From Ferrovibrio sp036381655 (GTDB taxonomy: Bacteria > Pseudomonadota > Alphaproteobacteria > Ferrovibrionales > Ferrovibrionaceae), in contig NZ_DASVCJ010000006.1 in the NCBI RefSeq assembly GCF_036381655.1, forward strand, positions 124,001 through 188,000: 64,000 nucleotides of DNA, given 5' to 3'. The position numbers and the translations under genes were made by a program. Shown in pieces: positions 16,798 to 24,546 of this stretch. A model generated the notes under the pieces. It had not been told where the DNA came from, ran no database searches, and saw only the letters and a program-made list of their open reading frames with translations. Position 1 is the stretch's first letter. The number at the start of each line of letters is the position of its first letter.

Positions 16798-19035
16798 TTA
16801 TAACCCGGCGCCGCCGGATTCGCTAAGCATGGCCCGAAAGATGGGCAGCGCGCGCTGGACGACGTCGTTACCGCGAGGATCGGGCGCGCCCCGGCAAAGC
16901 CGTACCGAGGGATACCAGGGCGTCCGCTCACCGGCCGCGCCCCAATACCAGAGCTGCCCCCAATCCTCCGGCAGCAGGATCAGGGTCGGCACCCCCAGGG
17001 CTCCGGCAATGTGAGCCGAGGCCGTGCTGACCGTGACCACCATATCCAGAGCGGCGATCTGCGCCGCCTGACCGTCGATGTCCGCCAACGGATCAATTTC
17101 CGGATCGCGGTAGATATCGATACCGGTCTCCTTGCGGAAGGCCTCGGTATCGGCCGCCGCCTGGCCGTACTGCAGGGAAACGAAGGCTACGTCCGGCTCC
17201 TGAAATAACGGCAGCATGTCTCGCAACGTAACGGATTTATGCCGACCGGTACGTGGGTTGCGGCTATTCCACGAAATTCCGACACGTTTACCGAAACCCG
17301 ATTTGCGATATCGAGCTTGCAATATTCTGACGCGTTCCGCGTCAGGTATGAGGAAACGGCGTGGCTGGAGCCGGAAATCCTCCTGACCCTGCCGGCAAAG
17401 TGCGGCGACATCCCCCAGCGGCATCTGACAGGTCAACCGCAACGCGCCGGTGTCCAAATCCAAAGCGTTGTCTACGACCTGAATGTCGGGGAAGGACCGC
17501 GCGAAGAGAGGCACGAGACGTTTTTCTGCTGCCAGCACAATGCCGATGCCTGCCGCGGCCAATTCCGGCAACAGGCTGGAAAACAGGATTTCGTCGCCCA
17601 CTCCCTGCTCGCGCCAGATCAGAACGCGGCCCGGCGAGGGGTTACTCCCATCCCAGCGCGGGAGGCCTCGGCTGCAATCGGGCGATGTCCAGCCAGCGCT
17701 GTATCGGCGCCAAGCGAAATACGGCCATCCCTCGCCATAGCGTCCCAGCCGGAGCAACATCATCCCGAGGTTGTTATGCGTATCCGCATCCCCAGGCTGA
17801 AGAGCCAGCAGTTGCCGATACAGCGCCTCCGCCGCCTCGAATTGGCCCTGCGCGCTGCGAATATTGGCGAGGTTGCCGATGGCAACCGTGTTGTTGGGAT
17901 CGAGTTGCAGCGCCGCCTCCGCAGCTTCGGCCGCCGCCTGCAGATTGCCGCGCCGCAATTCCAAACCCGCCAGATTCGCGTAACCAGATGGCTCCTCCGG
18001 TCTAGCCGCGATCACCTGCCGATAGGTGTCGCAGGCCTCATCGAGACGGTCGATCTTGCCAAGGCTCTGGGCCAGCTTGGCACGCGCCCCCAGATCGTCC
18101 GGTTGGCTGGCAACCACCTGTTCGAGGATCTGAACCGCCCGTTCATGCGCTCCCACATGGTTAAGGGCGTGGCCCAAGGCCGCCAGCGCCGCCGGATCCT
18201 GCGGTCTTTGCGTCAGTAATTGTTCCAACAAGGGAATGGCTTCCGCTTCTGCATGACGCTCCAGCAACAATTTGGCAAGCAATGCCAAGGCATCGCCATG
18301 ATGCGGATCGAAAGCCAGTGCGGCGCGCAGTTCCTGCTCGGCACCGGCGGCATCGCCATCCGAAAATGCCATTCCACCTTTGATGAAATGCCGCTCCCCT
18401 TTCGGCAGGGTCGCCTTCTCCTCCAGTAAATTGAAGAGCCGGCGCGCACCCGATGTATCCTTGGCGCCGAGAGCGGCTTTGATCAGATTTGCCAGCGATG
18501 CGGCATATCCCGGCGCTGCATTCAGGATATCGGAAAACGCTGATAACGCGGCTTGCTGCTCGCCTGACATCCATTCTGATAATGCCAGATTGAAACGAGC
18601 GGCAACCAGGCCGGGATCGGCGGTCAATGCGGCACGGAAATGCGCCGCGGCGGCGCGCCATTCTTTGTCTTTTTGATCCAACAGACCGAGATTATTATGC
18701 GCCTCGGCAAAAGCAGGGTTTCGATCCAATGCAGCCTGATAGGCGGCCCGCGCCGCCCCGGCATCGCCAAGGGTGCGGAGAATATTGCCCAGGCTGTTAT
18801 GGTAGGCGGCTATTTCCGGGGCGTGGCGTATCGCCAGTTCTATGAATGGACGCCCCTGCGCCGGCAGACCGGCCTGTTCCAGGGCCATGCCCAGAAGATG
18901 CAAAGCGTCGGTATTCTCAGGACGCTGCGCGAGAACCTCGCGATAAAGATCGATTGCCTCGCCGAGCCGACCAGTCTGGTGCAATTGCACCGCGCGCTGG
19001 AGCTGCTGACGCCATGGTACAGCACTTCCCGTCAT
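16798..19035 (-). CDS. TPR-glycosyltransferase fusion A (FlmG-like)
   Basis: The product is 745 aa. About 13 tetratricopeptide repeats fill residues ~10-450 (GMALEQAGL, NNLGLLDQK, NNLGMMLLRLGRYGEGW). A GT-B-like C-terminal domain follows, with WREQGVGDEILF, KRVGISWNSRNP, KSVTLRDMLPLF, VSLQYG, TVSTASAHIAGALG and QLWYWG. The Caulobacter FlmG protein has this architecture: its TPR part binds flagellin and its transferase part adds pseudaminic acid. Position 36 bp after flaF in the flagellin-flbT-flaF run supports flagellin glycosylation, by inference. ATG 19035 is preferred over an in-frame TTG one codon earlier. Sugar and target residues are unknown. Confidence 0.8.
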   Translation of the reverse strand: MTGSAVPWRQQLQRAVQLHQTGRLGEAIDLYREVLAQRPENTDALHLLGMALEQAGLPAQGRPFIELAIRHAPEIAAYHNSLGNILRTLGDAGAARAAYQAALDRNPAFAEAHNNLGLLDQKDKEWRAAAAHFRAALTADPGLVAARFNLALSEWMSGEQQAALSAFSDILNAAPGYAASLANLIKAALGAKDTSGARRLFNLLEEKATLPKGERHFIKGGMAFSDGDAAGAEQELRAALAFDPHHGDALALLAKLLLERHAEAEAIPLLEQLLTQRPQDPAALAALGHALNHVGAHERAVQILEQVVASQPDDLGARAKLAQSLGKIDRLDEACDTYRQVIAARPEEPSGYANLAGLELRRGNLQAAAEAAEAALQLDPNNTVAIGNLANIRSAQGQFEAAEALYRQLLALQPGDADTHNNLGMMLLRLGRYGEGWPYFAWRRYSAGWTSPDCSRGLPRWDGSNPSPGRVLIWREQGVGDEILFSSLLPELAAAGIGIVLAAEKRLVPLFARSFPDIQVVDNALDLDTGALRLTCQMPLGDVAALCRQGQEDFRLQPRRFLIPDAERVRILQARYRKSGFGKRVGISWNSRNPRTGRHKSVTLRDMLPLFQEPDVAFVSLQYGQAAADTEAFRKETGIDIYRDPEIDPLADIDGQAAQIAALDMVVTVSTASAHIAGALGVPTLILLPEDWGQLWYWGAAGERTPWYPSVRLCRGAPDPRGNDVVQRALPIFRAMLSESGGAGL

Positions 19036-19071
19036 CAATGGCTGCGGGGGCCTACGGTGAAACAGATTGCC

Positions 19072-19434
19072 TCATTTCAGGCCGTCCATGATATTGCGGT
19101 TGATCTGGATGAGCGATTCGATATCCCGGGTTTCGCCCTGAGTGATCTTATCCGTGTGCCGATTGACGAAAATACAGATATTGATCAAAGCCAGTTTGGT
19201 TTCGCGATTGAGCGGGTTCTTCTCATCCAGGACTTCCGGCATCAGATGATTCCAGACATCCCGGTTCCAATTGATGGCATTGGCGATCTTGGCGACGTCA
19301 AGCGGCTCTGTACTGTTGATGATAGGACGCAGATCCATCAGCGCGCGGGTGACCGACGAGAAAAGCCGGTATTCGAGCTGTCGCGGCGTTTCAAGGGTGT
19401 TTTGCGCTGCCAGGTATGGATTCTTTCCCGACAT
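19072..19434 (-). CDS. flaF: Flagellar biosynthesis regulator FlaF
   Basis: The product is 120 aa with the FlaF pattern: NPYLAAQNT at the start, TPRQLEYRLFSSVTRALM, NRDVWNHLMPEVLDEKNPL and INICIFVNRHT. In alphaproteobacteria FlaF promotes flagellin synthesis and secretion, opposing FlbT. It overlaps flbT by 44 bp in another frame, so the two are translationally linked. Local base composition is visibly more AT-rich than flanking genes. Confidence 0.92.
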   Translation of the reverse strand: MSGKNPYLAAQNTLETPRQLEYRLFSSVTRALMDLRPIINSTEPLDVAKIANAINWNRDVWNHLMPEVLDEKNPLNRETKLALINICIFVNRHTDKITQGETRDIESLIQINRNIMDGLK

Positions 19435-19807
19435 CCAGCAATCTCCGTTCTACCTCGATCAAACGTCGAGCCAGTTTCAGGAGCTTGAAATAGTCTTTCT
19501 GGACCAATGCTGCCCCGATACTGCCCACCAATGCATGTGTACTCGGGGCCGCCTTAACGAAATCCAAACAGGACTCTTTTATCTGCGGGTAAAGTTCTTC
19601 GAACTTCTCCTCCCACAGATAGGCCAATTGGCAAAGATAATAAATCTTCTTGCCTAGGGTATCGACTTCCTCCGGCTTGAGGATGTGTTTCTCACGCAGG
19701 AACGAAGCCTTGTTCTCGATGATGATGCTGGCGGATTTCGAGAGGCTGAGCACCGCCCGATTAAGAATGAATTTCTCGCCAGCCTTAAGCGTAATAATGA
19801 GCGGCAC
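19391..19807 (-). CDS. flbT: Flagellin mRNA regulator FlbT
   Basis: The product is 138 aa from GTG 19807, which gives the family N-terminus PLIITLKAGEKFILN. An upstream in-frame TTG at 19849 would add 14 residues; neither start has a good ribosome site. Other family features are IIIENKASFLREKHIL, KKIYYLCQLAYL and a basic C-terminus. FlbT is known to bind the 5' leader of flagellin mRNA and destabilise it until the hook is finished. It sits between flagellin and flaF on the same strand, after the flagellin terminator. Confidence 0.88.
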   Translation of the reverse strand: MPLIITLKAGEKFILNRAVLSLSKSASIIIENKASFLREKHILKPEEVDTLGKKIYYLCQLAYLWEEKFEELYPQIKESCLDFVKAAPSTHALVGSIGAALVQKDYFKLLKLARRLIEVERRLLDVGKESIPGSAKHP

Positions 19808-19898
19808 TGGCTTGTGAGGACGACGGTCCTCATCCCTGATTAATTGCAAGCCATACAGGGCTATCCGGGTTGGAGCTGGCCGTCAAGAAATCCCGTCA

Positions 19899-19931
19899 GA
19901 AGAAAAAGAAAGGGGGCCTTGCGGCCCCCTT
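19899..19931 (-). terminator. Flagellin terminator
   Basis: Stem AGGGGGCC / GGCCCCCT plus one A-T pair, with loop TTGC, followed on the minus strand by TCTTTTTCT. It lies 25 bases after the flagellin stop and should separate abundant flagellin mRNA from flbT-flaF. Confidence 0.88.
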
Positions 19932-19956
19932 CCCAAAGCTAAGCTGGCTGTACCGA

Positions 19957-20790
19957 TTAGCGGAACAGGCTGAGCAGGGTATTCGGCTGCTGGTTCGCGA
20001 TCGACAGCGCCTGGATGTTGAGCTGCTGACGGACCTGCAGGGACTGCAGGTTGGCGCTTTCGGTCGCCACGTCGGCATCCACCAGGGCGCCGAGGCCCTT
20101 CTTGGTGGCGTCCACCAGATCGTCGACGAAGCCCTTCTGCAGGCTGATCGAACGAGCCTGGGCAGCAACCTGCGCCGAAATCGAGTTGACCAGCGCCTCG
20201 AAAGCACCCAGAGCGGAAGCCGCCTGCGAGTAACCCGATGCACCGGCGCCGCTGTAGGTCACGATATCGCCCGAGAAGGTCTGGGTCGAAACCGACAGCG
20301 AAGTCGAGGTCTGCAGCGTCAGCGTCGTACCGGTCACGTCGGCCACGAAGGTGACCGCAGTGGCGCCCGAGCCGCTGAGCAGGTTCTTGCCGTTATAGGT
20401 CGCCTGGCTGATGTAGTTGACGATCTGACCGAGCAACTGCTTGGCGTCGTTGACATACACCGCGCGCTGGTCGGTGGTCAGCGAGCCGTCCGCCAGGTTG
20501 GCGAACTTCGCTTTCAGGTCGCCAACAAGGTTCGAAATGCCGGACAACGCGGCGGCGGTCACCTGGCCGAGGCCTTCACCGGCCGCCAGCGAGGACTGCA
20601 CCGAGGCATAGGCCTTGATGTTGCCGCGGATGCCCTGGGCAACCGCGAAGACGGCTGCGTCGTCAGAGGCGTCGGCCACCTTGTAGCCGGTCTGGACGCG
20701 CTTGGAAGTCTTATCGAGTTCGGTATTGACGCCGCGCAGCGACGAGAGGGCGACGAGCGCGCCAACGTTGGTATTGACGGAATTAGACAT
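19957..20790 (-). CDS. Flagellin
   Basis: Filament subunit of 277 aa. The N-terminal D0/D1 region has NTNVGALVALSSLR, then KTSKRVQTGYKVADASDDAAVFAVAQ. A short, Ser/Thr-rich variable middle (residues ~140-200) offers possible O-glycosylation sites. The conserved C-terminal helix ends QQPNTLLSLFR. AGGAG lies 8 bases before the ATG. It is the only flagellin in the window and is flanked by four TPR-glycosyltransferase genes. Confidence 0.95.
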   Translation of the reverse strand: MSNSVNTNVGALVALSSLRGVNTELDKTSKRVQTGYKVADASDDAAVFAVAQGIRGNIKAYASVQSSLAAGEGLGQVTAAALSGISNLVGDLKAKFANLADGSLTTDQRAVYVNDAKQLLGQIVNYISQATYNGKNLLSGSGATAVTFVADVTGTTLTLQTSTSLSVSTQTFSGDIVTYSGAGASGYSQAASALGAFEALVNSISAQVAAQARSISLQKGFVDDLVDATKKGLGALVDADVATESANLQSLQVRQQLNIQALSIANQQPNTLLSLFR

Positions 20791-20846
20791 CTGAATGCTC
20801 CTGTTCTAGGACCAAATTGTAGAAGCCCTCTTTTGAGGACGCTCAC

Positions 20847-20875
20847 TTTGTATGAGGCCGGCACAGGGCCGTCAA
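20847..20875 (-). promoter_or_regulatory. Candidate sigma-70-type promoter of flagellin
   Basis: TTGACG (20875-20870), a 17-base spacer and TACAAA (20852-20847) give a leader of about 50 bases before the flagellin ATG. I found no convincing sigma-28 or sigma-54 site in the 211-bp gap. The leader would be the FlbT target if regulation follows the Caulobacter model. Confidence 0.5.
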
Positions 20876-21001
20876 CTCAAAAAAGTTGGCATATCGGAAA
20901 AAATAGCTCACTGGCGTAAGCTCTTGTTAACCATGCTCGCAGCTACCCGACAGGCTGACGGGCTTTCCCGATGCTGCATGGGTATGGATTCACATGGAAA
21001 T

Positions 21002-22489
21002 TTAGAGCCGATGTTCTGACAAAATGGTGCGCAGACAGGCAACGGCCGCTTCCCAGTCGCCAGCCCGTTCCTGGCGCAGGATACGGACGGACGGATACCA
21101 GCGGCCTGCCTCCCCTCCCGCCGGCCAATACCACAGCCGACCGCGACCAAGTGGCAGAAGCAGCTGGCATGGGACGCCCAGTGCTCCGGCAACATGAACA
21201 GTGGTGTTGCTCACCGAGACGACGCCATCCAATGCCGAGATCTGGGCTGCCAAAGCATCGATGTCCTGGAATGCATCGATCGTTTCATCCTGATGGATAT
21301 CAATCCCCCGTTCGCGCAAAAGCGTTATTTCAGCAGCCGTGTCCCCATACTGCAAACTGATCCAGAAGACATCGGGTTGTCGCAGAGCCGGCAGCAATTG
21401 CTCCAACGGAATGCTCTTATCCTGGCCGATGCTGCTGTTGCCGCTTCGCCACGAGACCCCCAGCAGGCGTTTTCCCTCGCCAGCGATCTGCTGGTAGCGC
21501 TGGCGCAAATATCGGCTTCGCCCGGTATCTGCAACGAGGTAGGTACCTTTGTCGACGAAGTCGGCTTCCTCGCGCCGCAGCCAACGCCCTAGGCTGGCGA
21601 ACGGACATTGCCGGACCGCATCGGTCTGCTCGCCCCGCGCAATGACCCTGACCCGGACATCGGCGAACGAGCGCTCGAACAACCCGACCAGCCGTTTGTC
21701 GACGGCGATGCACAAATCAGCACGGCTGAACTGCCGGGCGTCCCGTAGCATGGTTCCATAGAGGATTTGGTCACCGATGCCCTGCTCGCCCCACAGCAGA
21801 AGCCGAGCTCCATCGAGCGGCTCGCCATTCCAGCGCGGCAAACCGCAGCCCCAATCCCGCTCATGGTATGTTTCGCTGCGCCAGCGCCATTCGTATTCCG
21901 CCCAGCCTTCTCGGAAATCCCCCCCGGCCAGCAGGAAAACGCCGTGATTCATATGCGCTGTCGCCCAGTCCGGCGCTTGTGCAAGCAGGCACTTGAACGC
22001 TTCGCCAGCCGCAACGGAATCTGCGCAATCCTCCCACAACAGCATCGCCAGATTGTTTCTGGCCTGCACGTGATTCGGCGCCAGGCTGACAGCACGTTCG
22101 AGATGCTCCCGGGCTGCCGGCACGTCACCGCGCCGCCGCAAAAGATTGCCGAGATTATAGTGGCCCTCGACATAATCCGGATCGAGCGTCACGGCATGCC
22201 GATAGGCTTCCTCCGCCTCTGCGGCCCGATTGGCGGCCAGCAGGGCTGTTCCGAGATTGCCATGGAACATCGCCTGATCCGGCGATTGCACGATGGCTTT
22301 CTGAATGAGTGCAACTGCCGCCTCATGGCGTCCCATCTGATCCTGCAGCACGCCGAGGAGGTGCAGGGCATCGGGTTGCAGCGGGTTGCGAGCAAGCACC
22401 GCCTCGTATCCCGCCTGCGCCTCTGCCAGGCGCCCACTCTGATGATGGGCGACCGCCTGCCGCAACAATGCCGACAAGCTTACCGTCAT
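21002..22489 (-). CDS. TPR-glycosyltransferase fusion B (FlmG-like)
   Basis: The product is 495 aa, the shortest of four paralogues. About six TPR units occupy the first ~220 residues (HHQSGRLAEAQAGYEAVL, NLGNLLRRRGDVPAAREH). The transferase domain has LWGEQGIGDQILYG, LGVSWRSGNSSIGQDKS, ISLQYGDTAAEI, VSNTTVHVAGALGVP and GRLWYW. ATG 22489 overlaps the stop of the upstream paralogue C (ATGA). It is the last gene of the D-C-B run and lies 211 bp upstream of flagellin on the same strand. Probable flagellin or surface glycosyltransferase by architecture and position. Confidence 0.78.
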   Translation of the reverse strand: MTVSLSALLRQAVAHHQSGRLAEAQAGYEAVLARNPLQPDALHLLGVLQDQMGRHEAAVALIQKAIVQSPDQAMFHGNLGTALLAANRAAEAEEAYRHAVTLDPDYVEGHYNLGNLLRRRGDVPAAREHLERAVSLAPNHVQARNNLAMLLWEDCADSVAAGEAFKCLLAQAPDWATAHMNHGVFLLAGGDFREGWAEYEWRWRSETYHERDWGCGLPRWNGEPLDGARLLLWGEQGIGDQILYGTMLRDARQFSRADLCIAVDKRLVGLFERSFADVRVRVIARGEQTDAVRQCPFASLGRWLRREEADFVDKGTYLVADTGRSRYLRQRYQQIAGEGKRLLGVSWRSGNSSIGQDKSIPLEQLLPALRQPDVFWISLQYGDTAAEITLLRERGIDIHQDETIDAFQDIDALAAQISALDGVVSVSNTTVHVAGALGVPCQLLLPLGRGRLWYWPAGGEAGRWYPSVRILRQERAGDWEAAVACLRTILSEHRL

Positions 22490-24546
22490 ACTTCCGCATC
22501 CCGTCGAAAATGCTCCAGGTCGGCGACGGCAGCCTCGATCGGTTGCTGCCAAGCGTCGCCGGCACCACGCGGCTGCCGAAACAACCGGACATTGGGGTAC
22601 CACGGGCTGTCCGTACGATCGTACAGCCAATACCAGATGCGGCCGAAACCGCCCGGCACCATCACCCAGCAATGGCACCCCGTGGCGGCGGCCAGATGAA
22701 TGCCGCTGTTGCTGCTGCCGATCATCAGATCAAGCGCGGCAGCCTGAGCGGTAAAACCATCCAAATCTTTCATGGCGTCAATGCTGTCGTCATGAAGGAT
22801 TTCGACACCCAATTCTTCCCGAACCTGCCGCCGTTCGTCGGCGGTGTCGCCATACTGCATATCGACGAACAGAACGTCCTGTTGCAGCAGGAGTGGGGCC
22901 CAATCCATCAGGGAGGTGCTTTTGTAGGCACCGTACGAGGGATTCCGGCTGCGCCAGGTCAAACCGATCACCAGTCGCTTGCCATAACTGCGATACCGCT
23001 GCCGCAGCGCGGCCACCCGGACCGGATCGGGCCGCAAGTAGGCCTGAGGCGGTGGAAAATCGGCGAGCGTCGGCCGTAGCCAGGTGCCAAGATCGCCTAA
23101 GCCGATCTGCACATCGTTCTGTTTTGCCCAAAGTTCCAGTTCCGCATCCTTGGCTGGCTCGACATGCATTCCCGGGAATGATCGCGCGAACAAAGCCACG
23201 AGCCGAGGATCACAAAGGAAAGTGAAGTTCGCTCCCTTTGCCCGCAAATCCGGCAGCATCGAAGCATACAGAACCTGATCGCCGACGCCCTGCTCTCCCC
23301 AAACCAGCAACCGTTGCTCTGGCCGGACGATGCCATCCCAGCGCGGCAGCAGCTTTTCGAAGACTTGCCCGCGTGGATCAGGACTGTTCGCCTGCATGCG
23401 TGAGCGATAAAGCGGCCAGCCTTCGGCAAGCCGTCCCAGCGACAGAAGAATAAGGCCACGTTTGAAGGTGATATCGGCAATCCGCATCGGGGTGCGGCGG
23501 TTTGTTGCCCGCAGAGCTGCTTCATAATCAGCCAGCGCACCGGCCAGATCGCCGAGATGCTCGCGAATGGCACCGCGTTGAGCCAGTGCCACACAATCAT
23601 CGGGGGCAAGGCGAATGGCCCGTTCGCAGCAATCCAGAGCTTGTTCGGAACGACCAGTGAATATCAATGCCATCGAGCAATTGATCAGCACTTCAAACTG
23701 CTCACCACCGATAGAAAGTGCCTGCTCGAGATAAGGCAAAGCGGCGCGATGCCTCTGCTGTTTGAGCAGAACCGCTCCCATGGCGGCCAACGCATTCACC
23801 CGATTCGGTTTTTTGTCCAGTACAATAGACAATTCGGCTTCCGCCTCGCGATAAGCACGCTCGTGGCCGGTCTTGATCAGACTGATTGCGTAATTCTCGC
23901 GGTAACGCATCTCCGATGGCGCGAGGGCGATCGCCTTGCGGTGCTGCAGAAGCGCATCGTCGATCCTGTCGGTCGCCCGCAAGGCCATTGCCGCCAAATC
24001 GCGGGCCTCCGCTGCCCTGGGATCGGCGTGAATGATCGCTGCAAGGTGCTTGATCGCTTCGTCGTAGCGATGCAGTTCGAGTAAAATACCGCTGACCGCC
24101 AGCTTGGCCCCGGTATGTCCAGGCGAAGCCCGCAATGCCCGCCCATAAAGGTCCAGCGCTTCATCCCGCAAGCCACGCTGGCGCTGTAGGTTGGCGAGAT
24201 TGAACAAAGCATCTGCATAGTCCGGGTCAAATACGATAGCCCGCCGGTAGGCCGCCTCTGCATCCCCCTCGTCCCCCACCGCCAGTAGAGCATTGCCAAG
24301 GCTGTTGTGAAATATGGCCGATCGCGGCGAGCGCTCGATCGCCTGCCGGATCAAGTCGACAGCCTGCTGATGATGCCCTTCCTGATCCGCGATGACGCCA
24401 AGCAGGTGCAACGCATCGGGCTGCTTTGGATCGAGGCGCAAGGCGGCGGAATAGCATTCCTGCGCCCGTTGGACCTGCCCGGCCTGATGGGCCTGCACGC
24501 CCTCGGTCAGCCATTGCGAGAGGGTTTTTGGCTGCGGCGCCGTCAT
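22486..24546 (-). CDS. TPR-glycosyltransferase fusion C (FlmG-like)
   Basis: The product is 686 aa, with about eleven TPR units (residues ~10-400; VQAHQAGQVQRAQECYSAAL, FNLANLQRQRGLRDEALDLY) and the same C-terminal domain as its neighbours: VWGEQGVGDQVLYASML, GLTWRSRNPSYGAYKS, VDMQYGDTADER and GRIWYW. It is the most divergent of the four, with SSNSGIHLAAATG in place of the usual VSxxxxHxAGALG. ATGA overlaps link it to paralogues D upstream and B downstream. Confidence 0.78.
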   Translation of the reverse strand: MTAPQPKTLSQWLTEGVQAHQAGQVQRAQECYSAALRLDPKQPDALHLLGVIADQEGHHQQAVDLIRQAIERSPRSAIFHNSLGNALLAVGDEGDAEAAYRRAIVFDPDYADALFNLANLQRQRGLRDEALDLYGRALRASPGHTGAKLAVSGILLELHRYDEAIKHLAAIIHADPRAAEARDLAAMALRATDRIDDALLQHRKAIALAPSEMRYRENYAISLIKTGHERAYREAEAELSIVLDKKPNRVNALAAMGAVLLKQQRHRAALPYLEQALSIGGEQFEVLINCSMALIFTGRSEQALDCCERAIRLAPDDCVALAQRGAIREHLGDLAGALADYEAALRATNRRTPMRIADITFKRGLILLSLGRLAEGWPLYRSRMQANSPDPRGQVFEKLLPRWDGIVRPEQRLLVWGEQGVGDQVLYASMLPDLRAKGANFTFLCDPRLVALFARSFPGMHVEPAKDAELELWAKQNDVQIGLGDLGTWLRPTLADFPPPQAYLRPDPVRVAALRQRYRSYGKRLVIGLTWRSRNPSYGAYKSTSLMDWAPLLLQQDVLFVDMQYGDTADERRQVREELGVEILHDDSIDAMKDLDGFTAQAAALDLMIGSSNSGIHLAAATGCHCWVMVPGGFGRIWYWLYDRTDSPWYPNVRLFRQPRGAGDAWQQPIEAAVADLEHFRRDAEV

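Noticed and set aside
20881..20920. Sigma-28 promoter (CCGATAT) for flagellin
   Set aside because: A TAAG-like -35 exists only about 25 bases away, too far for the sigma-28 spacing.
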